A stretch of 64,000 nucleotides of DNA, taken from assembly GCA_002295635.1 (NCBI GenBank), contig DBHK01000020.1, positions 9,785 to 73,784 on the forward strand. Reading direction: 5' to 3'. Shown here one piece after another: positions 26,853 to 35,511 of the stretch. The position numbers and the translations under genes were made by a program. Position 1 is the first letter of the stretch. Each line of letters starts with the position of its first letter. The notes under the pieces are model-generated. The model was not told where the DNA came from and did no database searches. It worked only from the letters and a program-made list of their open reading frames with translations. This DNA is from UBA830 sp002295635 (GTDB lineage Bacteria; Pseudomonadota; Alphaproteobacteria; MPNO01; UBA830).

Positions 26853-29800
26853 ATGGTCATCAACACCTCGAGTAATGGAGCAACTGATCACATCTATCTG
26901 GTGGATGGTTCCGCTTATATCTTCCGCGCCTTCCACGCCCTGCCTCCGATGACGCGACCGGATGGCACGCCAGTTAACGCTGTTTACGGTTTCACTAACA
27001 TGCTGACTAAGTTAGTTGAGGATTCCGAAGCTGATTTCTTAGCTGTGATTTTTGACACTGCGAGGAAGACTTTCCGAACGGAGATATATCCTGAATACAA
27101 GGCTAATCGACCGCCGCCTCCAGAAGAATTGGTGCCTCAATTTGATCTGATTAGAGAGGCTACTCGTGCCTATTCTCTGCCTTGCTTGGAATTGGAAGGG
27201 TTTGAGGCAGATGATCTGATCGCAACCTATGCCAGGCTGGCTGTCGAGCAGGGCTACGAGGTGACGATCGTCTCGTCCGACAAGGATCTGATGCAACTGG
27301 TCCGGCCCGGAGTGCGGATAATGGACCCGATGAAAAATCGATTTATCGGCGCTGATGAGGTGTTTGAAAAGTTTGGTGTGGGACCAGAAAACGTAGTTGA
27401 CGTTCAGGCTCTACTTGGTGATTCGACGGATAACGTTCCAGGAATTAAGGGTATTGGAGAGGCGCCGGCTGCCGCGCTAGTTCGCGAATATGGTAATCTC
27501 GACAATCTTATAGAGGCGGTCAAAAACCCTGAAGAAGTGAAAGCGCAGGCAGTCGAAAAGGCGGATAATTGCCAAGCCCGCATCTACAATCTGGCGGGGC
27601 GCGAATTTGGTATCAGTTCACCGAAGCAACTAAAGGAAGTGCTGATCGATGAGCTTAAGCTGCCGGTCCCAAAAGATAAGAAAACCGGGAAGCCCACCAC
27701 CAATGCCGCTGCGCTTCGGGAACTTGCCGCTAAAGGTAATGAAATTGCGCAACGAATAATCGACTACCGATTTTACTCCAAGGTTAATTCCAGCTACGCT
27801 GATCTCATTCATAAGGAAAGGGAAATCGCCCTTCTCTCACGTGAACTGGTCACGCTTCGAGCCGACGTCCCTGTCGAGGGAAATATTTCGGCTTTCCGAA
27901 AAAAGCGCCCTGATCCAGATGTCCTGATCCCATGGTTAGAAGAACAAGGTTTCAAGTCTGCACTGTCACGGGCTCGGTCCGAATTGGGAATAGAGAAAGA
28001 TATTCTAACACCCGATGCCGAAATTTCTCTCGGGGAGGGAGATTACGAGTTGGTGCAGGACGAGGCTGCCTTACAAGTTTGGGTCGATAATATCGAAACG
28101 GCTGGTGTGGTCGCATTCGATACCGAGACTGACTCTCTTGATTCTATGCAGGCCTCTCTGGTAGGCCTATCGCTCTCCATACAGGGCGGAAGTGCTTGCT
28201 ACGTGCCTCTGGCGCATGTTGCACCGGGTGAAGAAAGTAACCGGGAGCTAGATCTTGGCCGCGAACCAATTGGCGAGCCGGAAGATATTCCTAGACAGAT
28301 TCCACTTAATCGTGCGATCGAGATCCTAAAGCCAATGCTTGAAAACCCTGGGATTCTCAAGGTCGGCCACAATATCAAATACGATATGCAGGTAATGCTG
28401 CGCCACGGTGTTGAGGTTGCACCGATTGACGATACGATGTTGCTTTCATACGTACTAGAAGGTGGGTTGCACGGTCATGGTTTGGACGAACTTGCGATTT
28501 TGCATCTCGGCCATACCAATATTAAGTTTTCTGAGGTTGCTGGTACCGGAAAAAAACAGATAACCTTCGACCAAGTGCCGCTTGATAAAGCCCTCAATTA
28601 TGCGGCCGAAGACGCAGAGGTGACCGGCCGACTGTACCGTCTTTTTAAGCCGCGCATCGCTGAGGAAAGCATGGCCTTTGTCTATGAGACGCTGGAACGC
28701 AGACTAGTGCCCGTTCTTTCAGCTATTGAGCGCGCCGGCATTATCGTTGACGCAACGTTTTTGAAAGAACTATCCAGCGATTTTGAGAAACGGACTGCAG
28801 ATATTGCCGCCGAGATATACGAGCTGGCAGACCATGAGTTCAATATCGGTTCCCCCAAACAGTTGGGTGAAGTCCTGTTCGAAGAATTAGGTATCGAGGG
28901 TGGTAAGAAGACAAAGAGTGGCGCCTACGGAACCGGCGCAGACGTTCTTGAGGGGCTCGCTGCTCAGGGGCATCAACTCCCGAGCCGCGTTCTGGATTGG
29001 CGGCAGCTATCAAAGCTACGCAGCACCTACACAGATGCGCTTGTAAAGAAAATTAACCCGGAAACCAAACGCATCCATACGTCCTATGCTCAAGCTATTG
29101 CATCTACCGGCCGTCTGTCGTCGACTGACCCAAATCTTCAGAACATCCCGATCCGGACAGAAGAGGGCCGCAAGATTCGGCAGGCTTTCGTGCCCGAGAA
29201 GGGCTGTGTACTCATGTCGGCTGACTATTCGCAAATTGAACTGCGTCTGTTGGCCCATGTTGCTAAAATAGAAGTGCTGCGTGAAGCTTTCCGAGATGGA
29301 CAGGATATTCACGCTATGACCGCGAGCGAGGTATTCGGTGTCCCTGTTGATGGAATGGATTCCTCGGTGCGTAATCGCGCCAAGGCGATCAATTTCGGAA
29401 TTATCTATGGAATTAGCCCCTTTGGTTTGGCTCGACAGCTTTCGATACCCCAAGGAGATGCAAAGCATTACATCGAAAGCTATTTCGAGAAGTTTCCCGG
29501 AATTAAGGACTACATGGAAACAACGAAAAATTTTGCTAGGGAGCATGGTTACGTACAGACGCTTTTCGGACGTAAGTGCCATACCCCGGGCATACAGGAC
29601 AAAAATCCAGCACGGCGTAATTTTTCTGAACGCGCTGCTATTAATGCGCCGTTGCAGGGTGCAGCTGCAGATATCATCAAGCGCGCGATGATCCAAATAC
29701 CCGGTGATCTGGCGAACGCGCGTCTTGGTGCACGCATGTTGCTTCAGGTCCACGATGAGTTGATCTTCGAAGTACCTGAGGAAGAGATCAATGAAACTGC

Positions 29801-29897
29801 AACCACTGTCTCAAAAACCATGGAAGATGCGGCCCATTTAAGCGTACCCTTGGTCATCGATATTGGTACGGGTCTTAATTGGGACGAGGCTCATTGA
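26853..29897 (+). CDS. polA: DNA polymerase I
   Basis: Repair and Okazaki-fragment polymerase, 1014 residues with all three domains. The 5'-3' exonuclease opens with IYLVDGSAYIFRAFHALPPM and has EADDLIATYA and the HhH motif VPGIKGIGEAPAAAL. The 3'-5' exonuclease motifs are intact (AFDTETDSLD; HNIKYDMQVM; YAAEDAEVTGRLY), so proofreading is expected. Polymerase motifs A (SADYSQIELRLLAHVA), B (RNRAKAINFGIIYG) and C (QVHDELIFEV) are all present. I used ATG 26853 because the family N-terminus begins shortly after it; the frame is open back to 26775. Confidence 0.96.
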   Translation: MVINTSSNGATDHIYLVDGSAYIFRAFHALPPMTRPDGTPVNAVYGFTNMLTKLVEDSEADFLAVIFDTARKTFRTEIYPEYKANRPPPPEELVPQFDLIREATRAYSLPCLELEGFEADDLIATYARLAVEQGYEVTIVSSDKDLMQLVRPGVRIMDPMKNRFIGADEVFEKFGVGPENVVDVQALLGDSTDNVPGIKGIGEAPAAALVREYGNLDNLIEAVKNPEEVKAQAVEKADNCQARIYNLAGREFGISSPKQLKEVLIDELKLPVPKDKKTGKPTTNAAALRELAAKGNEIAQRIIDYRFYSKVNSSYADLIHKEREIALLSRELVTLRADVPVEGNISAFRKKRPDPDVLIPWLEEQGFKSALSRARSELGIEKDILTPDAEISLGEGDYELVQDEAALQVWVDNIETAGVVAFDTETDSLDSMQASLVGLSLSIQGGSACYVPLAHVAPGEESNRELDLGREPIGEPEDIPRQIPLNRAIEILKPMLENPGILKVGHNIKYDMQVMLRHGVEVAPIDDTMLLSYVLEGGLHGHGLDELAILHLGHTNIKFSEVAGTGKKQITFDQVPLDKALNYAAEDAEVTGRLYRLFKPRIAEESMAFVYETLERRLVPVLSAIERAGIIVDATFLKELSSDFEKRTADIAAEIYELADHEFNIGSPKQLGEVLFEELGIEGGKKTKSGAYGTGADVLEGLAAQGHQLPSRVLDWRQLSKLRSTYTDALVKKINPETKRIHTSYAQAIASTGRLSSTDPNLQNIPIRTEEGRKIRQAFVPEKGCVLMSADYSQIELRLLAHVAKIEVLREAFRDGQDIHAMTASEVFGVPVDGMDSSVRNRAKAINFGIIYGISPFGLARQLSIPQGDAKHYIESYFEKFPGIKDYMETTKNFAREHGYVQTLFGRKCHTPGIQDKNPARRNFSERAAINAPLQGAAADIIKRAMIQIPGDLANARLGARMLLQVHDELIFEVPEEEINETATTVSKTMEDAAHLSVPLVIDIGTGLNWDEAH

Positions 29898-29949
29898 ACT
29901 TCGCGCATTGACTAAATTATAGGAAAGGCGGAGACGTATGGAGAAAAAA

Positions 29950-31623
29950 TTAGACGGTGTACGAGCTTTCGTCACGTCGTTTCTGGGAGATATTCATCAA
30001 GATAACTGGCCCAAGCCCCACAGCGACAATGGCAAGTGCCGCAAGCGATGCTTCTTCCAGTAGTTCATCCTTTGCAAACTGATATACGTAGGTAGACAGA
30101 GTATCAAAATTGAATGGTCTCAATAAGAGTGTCATTGGCAACTCTTTCATAACGTCGACAAAAACGAGAAGCCCGGCGGCTGCCATTGAGCTGCGCAACA
30201 AACGCGGTGCCATCGAGATCATGGTACCTGAGAAATCACGCCCTAGAACGAAGCTCGCATTCATCACGTTGGGTGAGAGCCGTTGAATGCCGGAAGTTAC
30301 TGCGCCATACCCGATAGCCTGAAATCGCGAGACATATGCTAGAATCAGCAAGGCGACACTACCAATTAGAAAACCATCAGTGGAAAAACCGAGTAGATCT
30401 GCGATAGCTGTTTGGACTAGGCTATCGACGGCCCCGGAAAATGAAACAACACCGATTGCAAGAACAACACCTGGAAAGGCATACCCGGTAGCTGAGACTG
30501 CACTGAGAATCCCCAGAATGGGGTGTTTTCTATATGAGACGGTGAGGACCATAACAGAGGCCAGAAGTACTACGGTGACGGCTGCAGACAGAGATACAAC
30601 TACCGAATTTATCGCGCAGCTTGTCAGAGCGTCGGGTTCGGAGATCGCCAGTCCCTGAAAGATAAAACTCAAAAGGACCCCTACGGGTATTGCGAAGCCC
30701 AGAATTATGGGCGTTAGGCAGGTCACAATACAAACTATCCCCCAACCACCATGCGTTTCTACGGGAGCAATAGTTTTGCTGCGCTGCGTTGTATCGGCAA
30801 ACCGTTGTTTTGATCTGGCAGACCGCTCGATATAGAGAAGCGCGAGAATAAATATGAATGCCATTCCGGCGATCTGCGCAGCAGCGGTTAGATTGTTCAT
30901 ACCTAGCCAGACGTTGAAAATGCCTAGTGTAAGGGTTTCCACCGCGAAGAAATCGACCGTACCGAAATCGGAAATAACCTCCATCAAAACCAGAGCCAGA
31001 CCGGCTACGATCGCAGGACGTGCGAGTGCAATGTCAGCAGTAAAAGTAAAGTTTCGGTTATGAAGCTGTGCGACCTCCAAATAAGATACAGGGGTTAGTC
31101 GGAATGCCGTCCGCGCTAGTAGATATATGTAGGGGTATAATACTGATGCCATAACAAGCATCGCCCCGCCTATTGATCGAATTTCGGGAAACCAGTACTG
31201 ACGGGCGGACTGCCAGCCAAAGGCATCTCGCAGCATACCTTGAACTGGCCCAGCATATTCCAAAAGATCAGTGTATGTGTAAGCTATAATGTAGGCAGGG
31301 ACAGTAGCGGGTAAAAGTAACATCCATTCGATCACTCGACCTCCCGGAAAATTGAATCTTGCAACAATCCAAGCTGTGGTAATCCCGAAGGCAAGGCTAA
31401 TGACTGCCACGCCGACCATTAAGGCGAGGGTGTTTCCCACGTATCGCGGAAAGACGGTTTTCATCAGGTGTGGCCATAACCCACCACTATCGCCTGACGC
31501 TGTAATAATTAGTGCAACAAAAGGACCAACTAGCAGCAGGCCAAATAATAATGTTGCAAGGGACCACGGACTGGCAGCATCGCCCAGACTTAATTTCTTT
31601 CCTCGGAAACCTACATCTACCAT
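29950..31623 (-). CDS. fbpB: Fe(III) ABC transporter permease, FbpB-like
   Basis: A 557-residue permease with two six-helix halves, as in FbpB/SfuB iron(III) permeases. Each half has a coupling region (for example YLEVAQLHNRNFTFTADIALARP in the first and NASFVLGRDFSGTMISMAPRL in the second) and typical segments such as LLPATVPAYIIAYTYTDLLEYAG and DVMKELPMTLLLRPFNFDTL, the latter strongly conserved in iron permeases. Its ATG at 31623 overlaps the fbpA stop by seven bases. It imports ferric ions from FbpA across the inner membrane. The matching ATPase gene is about 3.9 kb away on the opposite strand. Confidence 0.93.
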   Translation of the reverse strand: MVDVGFRGKKLSLGDAASPWSLATLLFGLLLVGPFVALIITASGDSGGLWPHLMKTVFPRYVGNTLALMVGVAVISLAFGITTAWIVARFNFPGGRVIEWMLLLPATVPAYIIAYTYTDLLEYAGPVQGMLRDAFGWQSARQYWFPEIRSIGGAMLVMASVLYPYIYLLARTAFRLTPVSYLEVAQLHNRNFTFTADIALARPAIVAGLALVLMEVISDFGTVDFFAVETLTLGIFNVWLGMNNLTAAAQIAGMAFIFILALLYIERSARSKQRFADTTQRSKTIAPVETHGGWGIVCIVTCLTPIILGFAIPVGVLLSFIFQGLAISEPDALTSCAINSVVVSLSAAVTVVLLASVMVLTVSYRKHPILGILSAVSATGYAFPGVVLAIGVVSFSGAVDSLVQTAIADLLGFSTDGFLIGSVALLILAYVSRFQAIGYGAVTSGIQRLSPNVMNASFVLGRDFSGTMISMAPRLLRSSMAAAGLLVFVDVMKELPMTLLLRPFNFDTLSTYVYQFAKDELLEEASLAALAIVAVGLGPVILMNISQKRRDESSYTV

Positions 31624-32645
31624 CCAGCTCGATCGATAATTCTCTGAGCGTCCGGTGTCAATGTTGCAATCCGCTCTATGGGTAAACGGTCCTCTTTGAA
31701 AGAGCCCCAAGACTTGACTTCTTTACTTGCTTCGACATTTGCATTGACCGGAAATTCGAAATTTATTTCGCCATATAAAGTCTGTGCGGTTTTTTCGGTC
31801 AGGAACTCCAACAATCGAACGGCCTCAGCTTTATTTTTCGAGTGGACTGCAACACCTCCACCAGAGATATTTACGTGGTTGCCACGATCATTCTGATTTG
31901 TGAAAATAATCTGGATGGCTTTTGCCCATTCTCGTTGGACCGGCACCTTCGATGTTTTGAGTTTGCCGTAATAGTAGCTATTGATTATGGCGACGTCGCA
32001 CACGCCTTCAAATATTGCTTTGACCTGGGCGCGGTCATTACCCTGAGGCCTGCGCGCCATATTTTTCACAAGACTTCGGGCCCATTGTTCTGCAGCCTCT
32101 TTCCCGTGTGCGGCTATCATTGAGGCAAGTAGGGCACGATTATAAACATGGCTTCCCGGCCGGCTACAGATCCTGCCTTTCCACTTTGGATTTGCAAGGT
32201 CCTCAATACGAATCACTTCAGAAGCCTTTACCCGGTCCCTTGAGATTGCCACGATCCGTGCTCGTTTCGACAGACCAAACCAACGATTTTCAGAGTCGCG
32301 AAGATGTGCCGGGATATTTGTCGTGAGTTTTTTTGATGAGATTTTTGCGAAAAGGCGTTTATCCGCGTAGGCGTATAGCCTTCCGATATCAACAGTGAGG
32401 ACCACATCTGCCGGGCTTCTCGGGCCTTCTGCCAAAAGACGTTGAACGAGGCCTTTAGAGGCGAAAACCACGTTTACCTTTGTACCTGTCTTCTTCTCGA
32501 AAGCGTCGAGAAAGGGGTTGATAAGAAAAGGTTGCCTGTGAGAGTAGACATTTAATTCTTTGGCACCGGTTGGAGAGCCAAGAGACGCAGCTCCGAGAAG
32601 CGTGAGCGCGCCCCAAGAAGCTATCATTGTTTTCTTAAATTGCAT
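31617..32645 (-). CDS. fbpA: Fe(III) ABC transporter substrate-binding protein, FbpA-like
   Basis: Periplasmic ferric-binding protein, 342 residues, with a signal peptide (about residues 1-28, ending near PTGAKE). The mature start ELNVYSHRQPFLINPFLDAF, the segment VFASKGLVQRLLAEGPRSPADVV (split in text) and INSYYYGKL match the FbpA/FutA family; the adjacent tyrosines of the last motif are the usual iron ligands. A Shine-Dalgarno-like GGAGCG precedes ATG 32645, which lies inside the 3' end of the hydroxylase gene (11-base overlap). FbpA, FbpB and the hydroxylase are therefore one transcription unit. Confidence 0.93.
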   Translation of the reverse strand: MQFKKTMIASWGALTLLGAASLGSPTGAKELNVYSHRQPFLINPFLDAFEKKTGTKVNVVFASKGLVQRLLAEGPRSPADVVLTVDIGRLYAYADKRLFAKISSKKLTTNIPAHLRDSENRWFGLSKRARIVAISRDRVKASEVIRIEDLANPKWKGRICSRPGSHVYNRALLASMIAAHGKEAAEQWARSLVKNMARRPQGNDRAQVKAIFEGVCDVAIINSYYYGKLKTSKVPVQREWAKAIQIIFTNQNDRGNHVNISGGGVAVHSKNKAEAVRLLEFLTEKTAQTLYGEINFEFPVNANVEASKEVKSWGSFKEDRLPIERIATLTPDAQRIIDRAGW

Positions 32646-33654
32646 GTTTCTTCGCGCTCCTATTAGATGGGTTGTGGCGGGTTATCGCCATACGAATGCT
32701 CTTGAAAACTTCATAAAATGGGGAGAGATAGAGGCTGGAAAGTAGGTGAGTCTGTGCAGTTTGGTTTTTTGTTAGACCGAAGTCGAGCTTCATATTTCGC
32801 CGTGCGATATACAGGCTGCCGGCCATCCAATCCCAAATCGCCAACGCGGCACCAAAGTTTCTATCGTGATGGCGAGGGTCAAGAGAGTGGTGTATTTGAT
32901 GTTGAGCCGGTGAGATTAGGAATCGTTCGATCCTGCGACCATAGCGAATCTGAATATGAGAGTGCCGAAGGTTTGATCCGGTGACGTTAAAAACGAATAG
33001 GATTGCGTTCACGCCATAAACCGAAATGAGATCGACCGAGGATCCGAATAAGAATACTACTAGAGATATTGAGATTGACTGAACCGCAATAGAGCGGAAA
33101 GAGAAAATTATCGCCTCTACTGGGTGGGTTCGGTAGACAGTCAAAGGACTTAACGTTTCAGCACTATGGTGGATTTTATGAAATGCCCATAGGGCGGGGA
33201 TCCGATGCAGTGCGAAGTGCGTTGCGAACCGTGAAAAGTCGTCTAGTAGAAAAAGAAATAGCGTGTAGCCGATAGCCACCGATAGCGGTGATACGTTCGA
33301 TAGGATCGCACCTCCGGCAGGTATAAGGTCTTGCAGGGCAAAGAATAATACCGTTGCTACCAACAGTTTAGAGATAAAAAATGGCGCAATTAAAATTAGT
33401 AATGCATGATTTGCCAATAAGATTTTGTAATCCGCTAAAGCCGAACGAGAGAACCATATATTTCGAGAAAAGAGATAAAAGCGAGTATGCTTAAAGCTAT
33501 TTCGTAGTCCTCGGCGGGCTACAAAGAAGCTCCAGCAGAGAGCGATAGATGCTGCCAACGCCAGATAATATATGGACACCCTCTTCTGCGGATTTAAAAA
33601 GCTGTCCAAAAGTTGAGGGATATATTCTTGGCTTATCCAATCTAGGATCGTCAC
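32635..33654 (-). CDS. Sterol desaturase/fatty acid hydroxylase-family membrane di-iron protein
   Basis: A 339-residue membrane protein with about four to six helices. The histidine clusters of the fatty-acid-hydroxylase superfamily are all visible: HFALH and HKIHHSAETLSPLT around residues 145-165, and PAQHQIHHSLDPRHHDRNFG near 250. These bind a di-iron centre that hydroxylates or desaturates a lipid-like substrate; the substrate is unknown here. The gene is 5' to fbpA and overlaps it, so it is co-expressed with an iron importer. It begins only about 25 bases after the hairpin that follows the DUF4856 gene. Confidence 0.88.
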   Translation of the reverse strand: MTILDWISQEYIPQLLDSFLNPQKRVSIYYLALAASIALCWSFFVARRGLRNSFKHTRFYLFSRNIWFSRSALADYKILLANHALLILIAPFFISKLLVATVLFFALQDLIPAGGAILSNVSPLSVAIGYTLFLFLLDDFSRFATHFALHRIPALWAFHKIHHSAETLSPLTVYRTHPVEAIIFSFRSIAVQSISISLVVFLFGSSVDLISVYGVNAILFVFNVTGSNLRHSHIQIRYGRRIERFLISPAQHQIHHSLDPRHHDRNFGAALAIWDWMAGSLYIARRNMKLDFGLTKNQTAQTHLLSSLYLSPFYEVFKSIRMAITRHNPSNRSAKKHAI

Positions 33655-33678
33655 GGCCTAGAACTCCCAATCAAAAAT

Positions 33679-33713
33679 AAGGCGGCCGCCGATCAAAACC
33701 TGGCGGCCGCCTT
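33679..33713 (-). terminator. Strong GC-rich hairpin between the DUF4856 gene and the hydroxylase gene
   Basis: AAGGCGGCCGCC (33679-33690) and GGCGGCCGCCTT (33702-33713) are a perfect 12-base inverted repeat around an 11-base loop. Read on the minus strand the hairpin is followed by TTATTTTTGATT, a T-rich tail, so it has the form of an intrinsic terminator for the DUF4856 gene. Because the next gene starts 25 bases further on, it may act as a partial terminator or a mRNA-stabilising structure between two parts of one unit. Confidence 0.85.
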
Positions 33714-33725
33714 GTAGGTAGATTA

Positions 33726-35120
33726 TTAGTCGTTCTCAGCGGCGGATCCGCTACCGAGTTTCTTAAGCATGTCTGCCATGCCTGATAGTTGGTCGTTTTT
33801 TCGTGCCTTTACATCGAATTTATCGACAATCAATTTCTGCACTTTGAGCATGTGCCCCATGTATTCATTGATACCGGAAGATTGGCCTTTTACATAATTT
33901 CCGGCGGAGTCAATGTCAGTAACCTGGCTCGAGTTGGGCATCACTGGCCCGAAACCGATAAGTCGGTTAAGGCGCGTCGCGGTTTCGCCCAAATTCTTTC
34001 TTCCTGTTTGCATTGCCAGAGAGAAGCCTTTGAGTTCGCCCCAATGTTTAATGTACTTTGCAACCGCCTTGGCATCCGACGGATTTGCCTTGATCGCCTT
34101 CAGGTCTTTAAAGCAAGAGCCAGCATACTTGAACGTAGCCTCCGCGAGGGTTTGCTCCCAAGCTGTTTCGATTGTCCGAGCGTATTTCATCAGCTGGGCA
34201 CGTTGCGCATCCGTTAGCGCGTTACCGTCTGCCGAAGCAATGAGTTTACGGCCATCTATAAAGGCCCGCCCAATAGTTTGCGCGTAGTTGGTCTTTTTAG
34301 ATTTGTCGGAGCCGGCTGCGTAATATGCTGGACCGAAAACCATTTCGTCATAAAGGTCTACTTTTCCGTCGCCGTCAGCATCGGCATAACCCGCCCCCGC
34401 CGGCTTGCGCTTCGCAATATCGTAGAGCTGTGCTGGCGAGAGTTTGAGGCCGTGGGCAGGAAATCCAAAGTAACCAAATGCCTCATCCCAGCTGTGTTCT
34501 TTGCCTGTGTAATGTTTACCTTTTTTGTATGGCTTATTGTTCGGCTTATTTTTTGCCGTCATTTTCTCGTCGAGGTAGTTATCAACGGCTTGGTGGTAAA
34601 ACACTGCCCCTAGAATGAACTTAGATATAAGCTGCGGATAGTTATACCCGTTAGCCGTGTCGACGCCCTTGTTCGCACTAGAGGCCTTTCCGATCCAAAA
34701 CTTTATAAGTTCCGGGCCTGTCATGTTATTTGGCATTCCGGAGACGGCACCCTTATAGGTTTTGCCCGACAGGTTCGGGTTGCTTATTTCTCCGACCGTC
34801 TTTTGCTTTACGACAAAAGGCCCTTTTGAAGAAGGAGCAATAATCTTGCGGTCCTTGCCCTTGCCTTCATAGTAGAGCAACATCTCGGCTTTGAGGGCAG
34901 AATTGGGTTTTCCGTTACCTTTGCCCGCAAGTTTTTTAAGTGAGTCGTGCAGTATTTGGCGCGCGATTTGCCCTGTATAGGCTACACTGTTTTCCTCGGT
35001 GCCCAGCCAAGACTTTAATGTGACCGGAAACTGACCATAAACAGAATCGTCGGCCGCAGCGGGTGCGGCCATAAGCGGAGCGGCCGTTGCGATGACGCCC
35101 GCAATAACAAGTTTTCTCAT
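33726..35120 (-). CDS. Secreted DUF4856-family protein, imelysin-like
   Basis: A 464-residue exported protein: signal peptide MRKLVIAGVIATAAPLMAAP with cleavage near AAAD, preceded by a good Shine-Dalgarno (GGGAAGGGAGAA). I recognise the DUF4856 pattern from features such as ILGAVFYHQAVDNYL and HSWDEAFGYFGFPAHG; the family is loosely related to imelysin-type iron-regulated proteins. At about residue 250 there is DADGDGKVDLYDE, which fits the calcium loop of EF-hand or dockerin modules (D-x-D-x-D-G, acidic at position 12). Its biochemical role is unknown. Placement beside ferric transporter genes and a Fur-box-like palindrome over its predicted promoter suggest a role in iron acquisition. Confidence 0.8.
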   Translation of the reverse strand: MRKLVIAGVIATAAPLMAAPAAADDSVYGQFPVTLKSWLGTEENSVAYTGQIARQILHDSLKKLAGKGNGKPNSALKAEMLLYYEGKGKDRKIIAPSSKGPFVVKQKTVGEISNPNLSGKTYKGAVSGMPNNMTGPELIKFWIGKASSANKGVDTANGYNYPQLISKFILGAVFYHQAVDNYLDEKMTAKNKPNNKPYKKGKHYTGKEHSWDEAFGYFGFPAHGLKLSPAQLYDIAKRKPAGAGYADADGDGKVDLYDEMVFGPAYYAAGSDKSKKTNYAQTIGRAFIDGRKLIASADGNALTDAQRAQLMKYARTIETAWEQTLAEATFKYAGSCFKDLKAIKANPSDAKAVAKYIKHWGELKGFSLAMQTGRKNLGETATRLNRLIGFGPVMPNSSQVTDIDSAGNYVKGQSSGINEYMGHMLKVQKLIVDKFDVKARKNDQLSGMADMLKKLGSGSAAEND

Positions 35121-35210
35121 GGGGGATTCTCCCTTCCCATAAATGTGTTTGTATTCCCAGAGACTGAACTGTCTGCCGAGGGGCGGCAGGCGAGACCTTC
35201 TATGGTAGTT

Positions 35211-35230
35211 AATGCGAATCAATCGCAATT
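35211..35230 (-). promoter_or_regulatory. Fur-box-like palindrome upstream of the DUF4856 gene
   Basis: AATGCGAATCAATCGCAATT contains the inverted repeat TGCGA-N5-TCGCA and resembles Fur-type operators of alphaproteobacteria. It lies about 90 bases upstream of the DUF4856 start and directly downstream of a predicted -10, so a bound repressor would cover the transcription start. The assignment to Fur is inference from shape and context. Confidence 0.5.
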
Positions 35231-35235
35231 ACGTT

Positions 35236-35264
35236 TTTCTATAGCTAGACCAAAGCAATGTCAA
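35236..35264 (-). promoter_or_regulatory. Candidate promoter of the DUF4856 gene
   Basis: On the minus strand, TTGACA (35264-35259) is a consensus -35 element, followed after 17 bases by TAGAAA (35241-35236) as a fair -10. Transcription would begin near 35229, inside the Fur-box-like palindrome. Confidence 0.5.
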
Positions 35265-35511
35265 ACTTAAATAAGGGCGCAAAGCGTGAGAAAACTTAGT
35301 TCCGCTCGTCCCAGCTTTGTTCATATTTCTTCGGAATTTCGCTTCATTCCATATATCAGCGGTATAGGCCTTGGGTTCGAAAACGGTTCGCAGATGCTCC
35401 TTGCACAGGAACTGCACAACGGGTATGTGAAATTGAGCTCTTACTAACCTGATTTGTTGGCGTTACCCCGCAAAGTGTATACCCTATGATGATGATTGCG
35501 ACTTTGGTGTT
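35265..35511. other. Rest of the divergent gap before fbpC
   Basis: About 250 bases with no credible gene; a 62-codon open frame on the minus strand here has no family character. It must contain the fbpC promoter. TATACC near 35477 is a possible -10 but no convincing second Fur-type palindrome is visible close to fbpC. Confidence 0.4.

Noticed and set aside
29016..29753. 245-codon minus-strand frame
   Set aside because: Antisense to the polymerase domain of polA; no recognisable motif.
35229..35417. 62-codon minus-strand frame upstream of the DUF4856 gene
   Set aside because: Overlaps the predicted promoter and Fur-like operator, and shows no protein-family features.
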